Shown: piece by piece, positions 50,003 through 57,667 of the stretch
Layout of the letters: every line of letters begins with the position of its first letter
Position numbering within the stretch: position 1 is the first letter of the stretch
From: Ectobacillus polymachus
GTDB lineage: Bacteria > Bacillota > Bacilli > Bacillales > Bacillaceae_G
Assembly: GCF_048159605.1 (NCBI RefSeq)
Contig: NZ_JBLREB010000001.1
Location: 1,178,001 to 1,242,000, forward strand
Direction of reading: 5' to 3'
Length of the DNA: 64,000 nt
The notes under the pieces: generated by a model
Seen by the model: the letters and a program-made list of their open reading frames with translations, nothing else
What the model was told of the DNA's origin: nothing
Databases searched by the model: none
Program-made: the position numbers and the translations under genes

Positions 50003-50557
50003 ATGTATAACGCTCAATTCCCATACCAACAAGGGTCAGTCATTCACGGATTAAAAGATTATACGGGTGAACAAATTCAATTAAACTTAGGCGGCCCTGA
50101 AAAAGGAATAGGAACCCTATTAAAAATGGGCTTAGATTATTGCGCTCTAGAAACGGAAGAAGGCATTTACTATTACCAACTACACCATATTAAAAGTTTT
50201 ACTCTCTTATTAGGCCAAAACGAAGAAAATAAGAACAAGGAAAATAAAAGTAAAGGTAGCAGAAAGAAAAAATCGGACAAAAATCAAGACCAGAAAAAAG
50301 AGAAGAATTCGGAAGCTGATTATGAAGACGAAAAAGAAAACAATCAAAACAAGAAAGCACCTATTATCTTTGGAAGAACCTTCCTCTCTATAATTGATCG
50401 CTTACGAGGAGAAGAGATTCAAATTAATCGCGGAGGGCCGCAAAAGGTGACCGGGGTATTAGAAGGACGAGATAAACAATACATGCTACTATCAGCAAAT
50501 AAGGATCTACTATTTATTCCGATTTTTCACATACAAAACATTTGTTGGAAATACTAG
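50003..50557 (+). CDS. CotB-related spore coat protein
   Basis: A 184-aa protein with two copies of the module that builds B. subtilis CotB: LNLGGPEKGIGTLLKMGLDY followed by IYYYQLHHIKSF (about residues 31-67), and INRGGPQKVTGVLEGRDKQY followed by FIPIFHIQNI (about 140-180). CotB has RGGPESKKGKL and YYQLEHVKSI at the same places. Between them lies a roughly 50-residue linker rich in K, E, N and Q, unlike the serine/lysine tail of CotB. It is probably an outer-coat or exosporium component made in the mother cell; that role is inference. AGGAGGAAC precedes the ATG at 50003. Confidence 0.8.
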   Translation: MYNAQFPYQQGSVIHGLKDYTGEQIQLNLGGPEKGIGTLLKMGLDYCALETEEGIYYYQLHHIKSFTLLLGQNEENKNKENKSKGSRKKKSDKNQDQKKEKNSEADYEDEKENNQNKKAPIIFGRTFLSIIDRLRGEEIQINRGGPQKVTGVLEGRDKQYMLLSANKDLLFIPIFHIQNICWKY

Positions 50558-50615
50558 AGCGATCATAATAATACGTAAATCCGGGATTCTAGCTATTTTA
50601 GCCCTAGTTATGTAG

Positions 50616-50645
50616 AAAAAGACTATCTTCCGTTGATAGTCTTTT
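50616..50645 (+). terminator. Intrinsic terminator after the CotB-like gene
   Basis: AAAAGACTATC and GATAGTCTTTT form an 11-bp stem with a 7-base loop. Confidence 0.85.
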
Positions 50646-50841
50646 ATTGTTTACATATCATGTTTTATTATGGTCGTTAGCCTTATACAAACGTAAATTT
50701 TTATATTTTTAATAATTTTTCTACACTTTTATTGTTAAGATTATGTTAATTTTTTAACGAATTCTATCTTAAGTGTTGTAATTTTTGTTAGAATTGAAAA
50801 GCCAATACAAAGTATCGATAATTTTTGGTGGGGGTTACTAG

Positions 50842-51462
50842 ATGAGTATTCTAAACAAAAAAGACAAATGTTCCACTCTAATTTCCAATATTTCAGAAAA
50901 TGTTAAAGAAAGTGCTCAATTTTTCATGGAATATAAATTAGAAAATTCAAGTGAAGTCCGGAGAATAGCAAAACGCATGAAGGAGTACGAAGCAAAAGGT
51001 GATACGTATATTCATGAACTTATTTTAGAACTAAATAGAGTCTTTATCACACCTATTGAACGAGAAGATATACTTCAAATCGCCTTAGGTATGGACGATA
51101 TATTAGATTCACTTGAACTTTGTTCAGCACAATTTGAAATGTTTGAAATCACTAATGCCAATCCATACATGAAGCGATTAAGTACCGCAATTTATTCGTG
51201 TGTTAGTGAAATGGATGCTGCTATTAAGCGAATTCATACAATGAAGCTTATCGACATTCGGACAAACGCAATCAAGATGAAGGATTATGAATCTACATGT
51301 ATGAGTATTCTACGTGAAGCAATTCAATACCTCTTTGCACATGAAAAAAACCCAATTGTCATTTTGAAATACAAAGAAATATATGATACATGGGACAAAA
51401 TTGCGAAAAGCTGCCAACATGTTGCAAACCTTCTAGAATTAATCGTAATGAAAAACGCATAA
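50842..51462 (+). CDS. DUF47 family phosphate transport accessory protein
   Basis: A 206-aa all-helical protein of the DUF47/PhoU-like family (YkaA in B. subtilis). Characteristic segments are ENVKESAQFFMEY (about residues 17-29), YEAKGDTYIHELILELNRVF (about 50-69), TPIEREDILQIALGMDDILD (about 71-90) and WDKIAKSCQHVANLLELIV near the end. These proteins lie beside and modulate Pit-type phosphate transporters. The ATG has GGGGGTTA upstream. pit follows 20 bp downstream in the same operon. Confidence 0.92.
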   Translation: MSILNKKDKCSTLISNISENVKESAQFFMEYKLENSSEVRRIAKRMKEYEAKGDTYIHELILELNRVFITPIEREDILQIALGMDDILDSLELCSAQFEMFEITNANPYMKRLSTAIYSCVSEMDAAIKRIHTMKLIDIRTNAIKMKDYESTCMSILREAIQYLFAHEKNPIVILKYKEIYDTWDKIAKSCQHVANLLELIVMKNA

Positions 51463-51482
51463 TAAGGAGTACAACTTACACA

Positions 51483-52487
51483 ATGAACACTCTGTTTTTC
51501 TTAACTACTTTGATTGTGTTGGGAGCTATTCTATTTGATTTCATTAATGGCTTCCATGACACAGCGAACGCCGTGGCGACATCTGTTTCAACAAAGGCAC
51601 TGAAACCTCGTCAAGCTATTGTACTTGCAGCTTTTATGAATATGCTTGGTGCCCTCTCGTTTACGGGTGTCGCAAAAACGATTACAAGCGGAATTGTTGA
51701 TCCATTTCAGCTTCACAACGGATCCCTCGTTCTTATTTCAGCATTGCTTGCTGGAATAGGCTGGAATTTAATTACATGGTATTATGGAATTCCTAGTAGT
51801 TCCTCCCATGCAATTATTGGCGCTATTGCAGGAGCATCAATTGTTGCGTCAGGTGTACAAGCAGTAAATTTCCGTGGATTCATTAAAATTATTGAATCTC
51901 TTATCATATCACCCGTTCTTGCTTATGCGTTAGGATATATTGTATTTATCATTCTCAAAAACATTTTTCAAAATTGCAACCTAATAAATATGAATCGACG
52001 ATTTCGTTACTTACAAGTTCTAACAGCAGCTTTACAGGCTTTCACACATGGAACAAATGACGCACAGAAATCGATGGGGATTATTACGATGGCACTGCTA
52101 ACGGGTGGCTATATCAAATCAGATACAATCCCTTTTTGGGTTCAACTAGCTTGTGCACTAGCGATGGGAACGGGTACATTTGTTGGTGGCTGGCGAATTA
52201 TTAAAACAGTTGGCGGTAAGCTTATGAAAATACGTCCTATTAATGGTGTTGCCGCTGATTTAACAGGAGCATCCATCATTTTCGGTGCAACTTTACTCCA
52301 ATTACCTGTTAGTACGACCCATGTTATCTCTTCATCCGTATTAGGAGTCGGTTCTGCACAGCGTATTAAGAGTGTACATTGGAGAACAGCACAGCGCATT
52401 ATTATCACTTGGTTTATAACACTTCCGCTCTCGGCTTTATTCGCTGGAATTATATATTATTTGTTACACACATTATTTCCAATGTAA
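51483..52487 (+). CDS. pit: Low-affinity inorganic phosphate transporter (PiT family)
   Basis: A 334-aa PiT/PHO4-family transporter that imports phosphate with protons or metal-phosphate complexes. The two PiT signatures are present: FDFINGFHDTANAVATSVST (about residues 18-37) and AFTHGTNDAQKSMGIITMAL (about 185-204), with SSSHAIIGAI (about 105) and VSTTHVISSSVLGVG (about 278). About ten helices are predicted. The ATG at 51483 follows a GGAG that is rather far away (13 bases). It is in an operon with the DUF47 gene and ends at a strong terminator. Confidence 0.95.
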   Translation: MNTLFFLTTLIVLGAILFDFINGFHDTANAVATSVSTKALKPRQAIVLAAFMNMLGALSFTGVAKTITSGIVDPFQLHNGSLVLISALLAGIGWNLITWYYGIPSSSSHAIIGAIAGASIVASGVQAVNFRGFIKIIESLIISPVLAYALGYIVFIILKNIFQNCNLINMNRRFRYLQVLTAALQAFTHGTNDAQKSMGIITMALLTGGYIKSDTIPFWVQLACALAMGTGTFVGGWRIIKTVGGKLMKIRPINGVAADLTGASIIFGATLLQLPVSTTHVISSSVLGVGSAQRIKSVHWRTAQRIIITWFITLPLSALFAGIIYYLLHTLFPM

Positions 52488-52529
52488 GCTATGTTTAAAT
52501 TCATATATGAAAACCATATACTTCACATA

Positions 52530-52577
52530 AAAAATAAACGGTACGATTCCTATGACGAATCGTACCGTTTTATTTTC
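52530..52577. terminator. Strong bidirectional terminator after pit
   Basis: AAAATAAACGGTACGATTC and its near-perfect complement GAATCGTACCGTTTTATTTT form a long stem with a short loop. Confidence 0.92.
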
Positions 52578-52678
52578 TAATGTAAGCATCTATATAAAAA
52601 CATTCCAAAAGGTATAAGAATGAATAAAAAGGCTAGTAATAAAAAAACATTTGAAACATACCATTTTTGTGTCATCAT
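52577..52678 (-). CDS. Small single-helix membrane peptide (33 aa)
   Basis: A 33-aa open frame, MMTQKWYVSNVFLLLAFLFI then LIPFGMFLYRCLH. Nearly all of residues 7-29 form one hydrophobic helix. GGGGGAAA lies just before two ATG codons in tandem. It is convergent with pit, whose terminator touches its end. Such membrane peptides are often missed in annotation. The function is unknown; expression is not proved by sequence alone. Confidence 0.55.
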   Translation of the reverse strand: MMTQKWYVSNVFLLLAFLFILIPFGMFLYRCLH

Positions 52679-52802
52679 TTTCCCCCATTCTTCCTACGTT
52701 CATCATAAACGATACGAAGAAGAAATAGGTTAAAAACAGATTACATCATTTTTACAATCAAAAGACAGATATAAAGCACAGTCTTACCTTCGAAAGAATG
52801 AG

Positions 52803-53027
52803 TTAATGAAGAAGCTTCCACCCCATGAGGTCATCATGCACCTGTCTTGCACGCTTATCATTACGATCATATAAAACACCATAGCTATCGTCTTCTTCAT
52901 CATACGCCATTGTGAAAATAATTTGGCCCTCTATTTCTACGGACAAAACAATTCCGCCCTTCATTTCTTCCACACGAACGACAGCATCTTGTGGAAGCTT
53001 CGCTTCAACCAACATTCTCTCAAACAT
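52803..53027 (-). CDS. Conserved small protein of unknown function (74 aa)
   Basis: A 74-aa protein with a beta-strand-rich pattern (AVVRVEEMKGGIVLSVEIEG, then IIFTMAYDEEDDSYGVLYD) and a short C-terminal helix (RARQVHDDLMGWKLL). The start has GGGAGGAAT upstream. I do not recognise it with confidence; it somewhat resembles short YueH-type proteins. It is a single gene divergent from the Crp-like regulator, with a family-2 repeat in the gap between them. Confidence 0.65.
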   Translation of the reverse strand: MFERMLVEAKLPQDAVVRVEEMKGGIVLSVEIEGQIIFTMAYDEEDDSYGVLYDRNDKRARQVHDDLMGWKLLH

Positions 53028-53096
53028 AGCGATTCCTCCCTAGCTTACCATTGCAGTTTTATACTATACACAGTATACTACCAAACAGTAGAAAAA

Positions 53097-53160
53097 AAAT
53101 AAAGTGAAACTTCCTTGCGGGGGTGCTCTCCCCTATAGGTTCATTTCGCTACCAAGGTTT
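53097..53160 (+). repeat. Intergenic structured repeat, family 2, copy B
   Basis: Starts AAATAAAGTGAAACTTCC as in copy C and continues TTGCGGGGGTGCTCTCCCC and TACCAAGG. It is short and lies 42 bases before the Crp-like gene, in the same direction as copy C beyond that gene. Confidence 0.7.
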
Positions 53161-53201
53161 GTCTTTTTGATTTACATATACGAAAAAGAGGTGTACTTAC
53201 A

Positions 53202-53702
53202 ATGATTCTACATAAAGGGGAAATTTTATTTCGACAAGGTGAGGAGGGGCCTCTTTATCATATCCATAGCGGTTTGTTAAAAGTTGTACGTCTACAAGAA
53301 GACGGGACATCCTTTTTATTTAACATTATTGTCCCAGGGGAAACGATCCCCCATCATTCCTTGCTTTCTCCCAAGGAATATCATGGAACCGCTATTGCGC
53401 TTGTACATACTGAAGCGGAACCGATTTTACCTCAGCAATGGTATGAACAATTACAACAAGAACCGCAAGCTTATGCAACTATTGCTATGCAGCTCCAATC
53501 TAAGCTGCGCATGATGCAAGAGCGAATTGATCAGCTTACCACTGTTTCCTCCAAGGAACGTGTTGAGCGATTGCAACAATGGTTTTCCACTTACTTAGGA
53601 GATATCCCAATATACGACATTCTTACACAGACTGAAATCGCGCAGCTCGTTGGACTACGGCGCGAAACCGTAAATCGGATTCTTCGGGAACAAATAAAGT
53701 GA
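53202..53702 (+). CDS. Crp/Fnr-family regulator, shortened at the C-terminus
   Basis: A 166-aa regulator of the Crp/Fnr superfamily. Residues 1-105 are the cyclic-nucleotide-binding-like sensor barrel (KGEILFRQGEEGPLYHIHSG), residues 106-130 the dimer helix, and residues 143-163 the DNA-binding helix-turn-helix (TEIAQLVGLRRETVNRILRE). It ends QIK* right after the recognition helix, without the 20 or so residues that form the wing in most family members. The last codons and the TGA stop belong to a family-2 repeat (copy C). No cysteine pattern for an Fe-S cluster is present. The ATG at 53202 has AAGAGGTG upstream. Confidence 0.85.
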   Translation: MILHKGEILFRQGEEGPLYHIHSGLLKVVRLQEDGTSFLFNIIVPGETIPHHSLLSPKEYHGTAIALVHTEAEPILPQQWYEQLQQEPQAYATIAMQLQSKLRMMQERIDQLTTVSSKERVERLQQWFSTYLGDIPIYDILTQTEIAQLVGLRRETVNRILREQIK

Positions 53703-53800
53703 AACTTCCCTCGGTGGGGGTTTTCTTTCATCCCCCTACCTTGGGTTAGCAAAGGCCAATCGGCTTTTACGAGATGAAATGATAATCTCATTTATCTGTG
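53692..53800 (+). repeat. Intergenic structured repeat, family 2, copy C
   Basis: AAATAAAGTGAAACTTCCC, then CTCGGTGGGGG pairs with CCCCCTACCTTGGG; GGGTTAGC...AATCGGCTTTTACG matches copy A (4088 onward). The copy begins inside the Crp-like gene. The rest of the 53703-53912 gap holds no gene; GATGAAATGATAATCTCATTTATC may form a hairpin. Confidence 0.7.
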
Positions 53801-53912
53801 ATAGAACGAACAAGGGGTTAGACCTTGCTCGTCTTCTTTGCTTCACCCTGCATAAAGTCGTAGAATGCAATTTTAAATAAATAGATAGTTCATTTCACCA
53901 AATTCTAATTCG

Positions 53913-54437
53913 TTAGCTCTTTTTGAATTTTGCTAATTCATCTTCCACTACTTTAACATTCGCTCCATTTCCAAACTCGGTATAACCCCAAATATTTTGT
54001 TCCTTTTGATTATGATTGATAATAATATCAAGATCATGATAGATACGATGACCATAGATAACATATTGAATATTTGTTGTTTCAATACCTTGCTTTGTGA
54101 TTTCATAACTTCTTCTTACATCCTGCTTCAACTTTTCATTTTTCACTTGTTTTTCCAAGTCTTTTAGTTCTGATTCTTGACCATTAAACCATTGCTTTAG
54201 ATATTTCCAGTCCCCATCCGTGTAATGATCAGCCTTTCCATAATTCAAATACCCATTAAAGCTTTCATGCGTCTTAGCAATAAACTGCTTTACTTGTTCT
54301 GTTTCCTGCACCTTTACATTAGCCAGAGCAGGGCGATCTAGCGGTCGATTCGCAATATAGAGAAACGCATTCGTTAAAAGGAAAAATGCAGCCGCCATTA
54401 GCAGGATTAAACCGAAAATACCGAATACTTTTTTCAT
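53913..54437 (-). CDS. Membrane-anchored DUF6241-type protein
   Basis: A 174-aa protein with an N-terminal membrane helix (residues 5-29) and an external helical domain. The domain contains FIAKTHESFNGYLNYGKADH (about 52-71), a YTDGDWKYLKQWF segment, and YEITKQGIETTNIQYVIYGH RIYHDLDIIIN (about 109-139). The pattern matches a DUF6241-type family of Bacillus, whose function is unknown; the family name is from memory. There is no lipobox. It is a single gene with an ordinary ribosome binding site (AAGGAGAATAAC). Confidence 0.65.
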   Translation of the reverse strand: MKKVFGIFGLILLMAAAFFLLTNAFLYIANRPLDRPALANVKVQETEQVKQFIAKTHESFNGYLNYGKADHYTDGDWKYLKQWFNGQESELKDLEKQVKNEKLKQDVRRSYEITKQGIETTNIQYVIYGHRIYHDLDIIINHNQKEQNIWGYTEFGNGANVKVVEDELAKFKKS

Positions 54438-54547
54438 TTGTTATTCTCCTTATCCTACACATTTTGTATTACATATTTTACCTATTCACGTTATATATGT
54501 AACATTCGTTAGGATAAGCACTTTCCCTCTTGTGTTCCTTCGCATAA

Positions 54548-54720
54548 TTTCGACAATATAATGAGGCCTCCCTCATTAAGGGTTATATTATCTCCTTTGA
54601 TTAGCGAGATCCGCTAGTTAATCCCTACTCAAGATTCTTCTCAACGGTTAAGTGGTGGGATTACTTCTCTTTAATAGCGGAATAAACTAACGATTCATCG
54701 TTAATTTTTTTGTAAAGTAA
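54548..54720 (-). repeat. Diverged family-2 repeat, copy D (inverted)
   Basis: The gap 54438-54769 has no gene. Read on the minus strand, CACTTAACC...CTTGAGTAGGGATTAACTAGCGGATCTCGCTAA parallels copy A at 4135-4200 (CACTTAGCC...CTTGAAGTAGGGGTGTTACTGCCCG...). Further hairpins are TAATGAGGgAGGCCTCATTA-like (54560-54580, imperfect) and AACGATGAATCGTT (54690-54703). Similarity is clear but partial. Confidence 0.5.
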
Positions 54721-54769
54721 CGTTTATTTCACTATTTTTAACCAATACTACGAGGTGAGGAGGTGAATC

Positions 54770-54970
54770 ATGAGGATACAATCTATTGTTATGGGACTTC
54801 TTTCTTTTCTTGCATCTATATTTATTATTTATTCGGTTGGCAGCATTTTATCGATTGATTGGCTTCAATTCAATGAACAACAATCGATACTATCTGCAGG
54901 ATTTTGGCTTCCCTTTTCATTAGCATGCATAATTGGTTATGTAATTGTTCAAAAAACAAGACTGGGATAA
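54770..54970 (+). CDS. Small two-helix membrane protein (66 aa)
   Basis: A 66-aa protein with two predicted helices (about residues 5-28 and 43-62) joined by a short polar segment (DWLQFNEQQS). The ribosome binding site GAGGTGAGGAGGTGAATC is very strong. A hairpin terminator follows. The function is unknown; I do not recognise a family. It is transcribed away from the DUF6241-type gene and is likely monocistronic. Confidence 0.7.
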   Translation: MRIQSIVMGLLSFLASIFIIYSVGSILSIDWLQFNEQQSILSAGFWLPFSLACIIGYVIVQKTRLG

Positions 54971-54980
54971 TTTTTCACTT

Positions 54981-55019
54981 TCCTCAGTGGACATATTTCC
55001 TATCCGCTGAGGATTTTCC
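54981..55019 (+). terminator. Intrinsic terminator after the 66-aa gene
   Basis: TCCTCAGtGGA and TCCgCTGAGGA form a stem across a 17-base region, followed by TTTTCC. Confidence 0.75.
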
Positions 55020-55032
55020 TTAAACAAACGAC

Positions 55033-55056
55033 GAGAGCCCCTAAATAGAGGCTCTC
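55033..55056 (-). terminator. Hairpin after the zinc-ribbon membrane protein gene
   Basis: GAGAGCC and GGCTCTC form a stem with further pairing inside. It lies six bases after the stop, with only a weak T run. Confidence 0.55.
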
Positions 55057-55061
55057 CTAGT

Positions 55062-55304
55062 TTATAAACGTGTACCACAACATTCTTGATATCCTCCATT
55101 TCTAGCATGTGCATGGCCACACTTTGTACATACTAAGAAATGAGATTTCCTTACTAAGTTACCCTTCCCACTAAGCAATACTCCTACTTGCTTCCAAGAT
55201 CGAAGATAGACATAATATACAAAGAATACGACCGTACTTACAACAAGTAACAGACTGGCAATGAACACTGCCTTCACCTCTTCATATAATTTCATCCATG
55301 TCAT
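55062..55304 (-). CDS. Small membrane protein with C-terminal cysteine cluster
   Basis: An 80-aa protein with one transmembrane helix (about residues 13-34) and a C-terminal cytoplasmic zinc-ribbon-like segment: C59-TK-C62-GHAHARNGGYQE-CC. The ATG at 55304 is used; an ATG at 55295 is equally possible and neither has a good ribosome binding site. The cysteine/histidine set could hold one zinc ion; that is inference. The function is unknown and no partner gene is evident. Confidence 0.6.
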   Translation of the reverse strand: MTWMKLYEEVKAVFIASLLLVVSTVVFFVYYVYLRSWKQVGVLLSGKGNLVRKSHFLVCTKCGHAHARNGGYQECCGTRL

Positions 55305-55411
55305 GTAAATGGATTGTATAATAAATTTCTATAAATAAAGCTTAATATCCTCCCTTAATTTTCAAAAAAATATTATTTTTCCCTTTAACTACATATTATT
55401 TCAATCATTAA

Positions 55412-55434
55412 GAAAAAAGCCTCCTCTAGGAAGC
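55412..55434 (-). terminator. Intrinsic terminator after the proline-rich protein gene
   Basis: GCTTCCT and AGGAGGC pair with a short loop, followed by TTTTTTC on the minus strand. Confidence 0.75.
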
Positions 55435-55436
55435 GA

Positions 55437-55850
55437 TTACGTGCATGCAAAATGTTCAATGGACCGTAAGTCAAATCCCGTGTAGATCCAACGATAGCGG
55501 CTTGGGCTCCAGCGGTAACCTGCAATGGAATTTCTACCTAAATATACTGGATAGAACCAAAAGCTTCGACCATTTGTTAACCATATATACGTATAGTGGT
55601 ACATACAGCGTCGAATCGCACCTGGGTCAACTGCATAAGGTGCTACTTGTGGTTTTTGAGGAATCACTGCAGGAGGTGGTGATTGTGGTGGTCCACCTTG
55701 TTGCATAGATGGAATGTCTCCACCTTGACCAGGTGGATATGATGGATAAGAGCTTGGCGGAGGATATCCTCCCTGACCAGGCGGATAAGGTGGGAAAGGA
55801 CTAGGTTGGTACTGCTGTTGTCTATTGTTATACCAATTCGGATCATACAT
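55437..55850 (-). CDS. Proline/glutamine/glycine-rich protein with aromatic C-terminus
   Basis: A 137-aa protein in two parts. Residues 1-70 are a low-complexity P/Q/G/Y region (PYPPGQGGYPPPSSYP-type repeats, with PPGQGG occurring twice). Residues 75-137 form a compact aromatic, arginine-rich domain (MYHYTYIWLTNGRSFWFYPV, then GYRWSPSRYRWIYTGFDLRS). No signal peptide is seen. The layout resembles spore or surface-associated proteins of bacilli, but the function is unknown. The ATG at 55850 has AAGGAGTG upstream. It lies downstream of liaR on the same strand, 129 bp away. Confidence 0.7.
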   Translation of the reverse strand: MYDPNWYNNRQQQYQPSPFPPYPPGQGGYPPPSSYPSYPPGQGGDIPSMQQGGPPQSPPPAVIPQKPQVAPYAVDPGAIRRCMYHYTYIWLTNGRSFWFYPVYLGRNSIAGYRWSPSRYRWIYTGFDLRSIEHFACT

Positions 55851-55979
55851 ACCAGATTCACTCCTTTTCATGAACACACGATATTCATTCTAAATGTATG
55901 TAGGAGAAACTTGGTCAAATCCTTTTTTTCATAAATTTATACCGTCTATGAAGAATGTTACCTGAGGATGTAACACGTT

Positions 55980-56612
55980 CTACTTCGTTATTTGATGACG
56001 AAATGCATAAATAACTGCTTGTGTTCGATCACTAACATTAAGCTTGCTTAAAATGCTACTCACATGAGTTTTAACGGTTTTTACCGTAATATAGAGCTCC
56101 TCTGCAATGTCTTGATTGGATTTCCCTTCAGCTATTAATAACAAAATTTCCAACTCACGTTCCGTTAAATCTTCATGGAGCTGATGGGCATCCCTTTGTC
56201 TCATTTTTGACATCATTTTACCGGCTATTTTCGGTTCCAGAACAGAATTTCCTTTATATGTAGAACGTACTGCTTCTACAATATCACTTGCACGTGAAGT
56301 TTTTAATATATAACTAATTGCACCTGCCTCAATCGCAGGATACAGCTTTTCATCATCTAAAAAGCTTGTCACTACAATAATTTTAGCTACTGGCCATTGT
56401 TTAATAATTTCCTTTGTGGCTTCAATTCCATCCATTTCATCCATTACTAAATCCATTAAAATAATGTCGGGTCTATAACGTAATGCCAGCTCCACACCTG
56501 TTTTTCCGTTATCTGCCTCTGCTACTACTTCTATATCAGACTGCGTTCCTAAATAGGTTCCTACTCCAAGCCGAACCATTTCATGATCATCTACAAGCAA
56601 TACCGTAATCAT
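55980..56612 (-). CDS. liaR: Response regulator LiaR
   Basis: A 210-aa NarL/LuxR-type regulator. The receiver domain has VDDHEMVR, the phosphorylated aspartate in DIILMD54LVMDE, and TSFLDDEKL; the C-terminal LuxR-type helix-turn-helix is LTERELEILLLIAEGKSNQD (about 145-164) followed by IAEELYITVKTVKTHVSSIL. In B. subtilis LiaR switches on the cell-envelope stress operon. The start overlaps liaS by four bases, so the pair is coupled. The alternative name for related systems is VraR. Confidence 0.94.
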   Translation of the reverse strand: MITVLLVDDHEMVRLGVGTYLGTQSDIEVVAEADNGKTGVELALRYRPDIILMDLVMDEMDGIEATKEIIKQWPVAKIIVVTSFLDDEKLYPAIEAGAISYILKTSRASDIVEAVRSTYKGNSVLEPKIAGKMMSKMRQRDAHQLHEDLTERELEILLLIAEGKSNQDIAEELYITVKTVKTHVSSILSKLNVSDRTQAVIYAFRHQITK

Positions 56613-57667
56613 GGTACCATTTCCTCTCGTTTTAAAATGGGAACCTTCACTTCAATTTGCGTTCCTTTATTCGGCAAGCTTATGATCTTCAACGTGCCGC
56701 CGATTTCTCGCACGCGCTCTTGAATGGATGACAGACCATAGGAACCTGCCTTCCGAACATTTACATCAAACCCAACTCCGTCATCAATTAATTTCAAAAT
56801 GGCATACTCCTGTATTTCCCGCAAGCGAAGTTCTATATGCTTTGCTTTCGAATGACGCAAGGTGTTTGATATTACCTCCTGTATGATGCGGAATAGATGA
56901 TCCTCCACTCCTCTTTCTAATTCTATTGGTTCCACATACCAATCAATTTTCATTTGCTGTTTTGCTGAAAGCTCTTCCATTAGCTCTTTAATACCTTCTA
57001 CAAGCTTTTTTCCTTCCAGTTGAACAGGACGTAAATGAAGGAGTAAAGCCCGCATTTCGGACTGGGCATTCACAATCATATTCTCTACAAATGCTAGCTG
57101 AGCTCTCACATCTTGCGACAACGAATCTTGCTGTTCATTTATAGCTGACATCATCATCGACATGGCAAAAAGCTGCTGACTTACTGAGTCATGGAGTTCC
57201 CGTGCCAATCGATGCCGTTCCTGAGAAATAGCCTCCTGTCTCATTTCTTCATTCCACGTTGCACGCTCGTTCGTCATCTTTTGAAACATGCCAGCTTGCT
57301 CCTCAAATTGTTTGCCAAGTGTATCGATGCGCTTAGCAATTTCATCAAACTCATCATTATGGGATAACAATCCGGCCATACGATAATTTCCCCGCTCTAT
57401 ATCTAATAGCGAAACAGATAGCTCGTGAATGCGTCGCTTCATAAATTGCGTAATCGCATATCCTATGACAAGTCCAAACAAACAGCTGCTTCCAAATACA
57501 AACAAGACAGTCGGAATGCCGGCTACTTTTTGTAGAATAAGAAAATCATACACATTCTGTCCACTCTGCCACGTATAAACAAGAGTTGCAAGGAATGCCA
57601 CAACTATACTTAAAAGGAACGAATAGTTTAAGGAAATGGAAGTTATGTTTCGTTGCCTATTCATCAT
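56609..57667 (-). CDS. liaS: Sensor histidine kinase LiaS
   Basis: A 352-aa intramembrane-sensing kinase. Two helices (about residues 12-32 and 52-75) enclose a short loop of about 20 residues, so there is no real external sensor; this is typical of LiaS/VraS, which senses cell-wall antibiotics via the membrane and LiaF. HAMP follows, then HisKA_3 with RHRLARELHDSVSQQLFA (phosphoacceptor H159) and an HATPase_c domain (VISNTLRHSKAKH, DDGVGFD, GLSSIQERV). The start overlaps liaF by four bases. Confidence 0.94.
   Translation of the reverse strand: MMNRQRNITSISLNYSFLLSIVVAFLATLVYTWQSGQNVYDFLILQKVAGIPTVLFVFGSSCLFGLVIGYAITQFMKRRIHELSVSLLDIERGNYRMAGLLSHNDEFDEIAKRIDTLGKQFEEQAGMFQKMTNERATWNEEMRQEAISQERHRLARELHDSVSQQLFAMSMMMSAINEQQDSLSQDVRAQLAFVENMIVNAQSEMRALLLHLRPVQLEGKKLVEGIKELMEELSAKQQMKIDWYVEPIELERGVEDHLFRIIQEVISNTLRHSKAKHIELRLREIQEYAILKLIDDGVGFDVNVRKAGSYGLSSIQERVREIGGTLKIISLPNKGTQIEVKVPILKREEMVP

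Noticed and set aside
50730..50770. TTAA-rich stretch upstream of the DUF47-pit operon resembling PhoP boxes
   Set aside because: The TTAACA-type repeats are not at regular 11-base spacing, so a PhoP operator is not supported.
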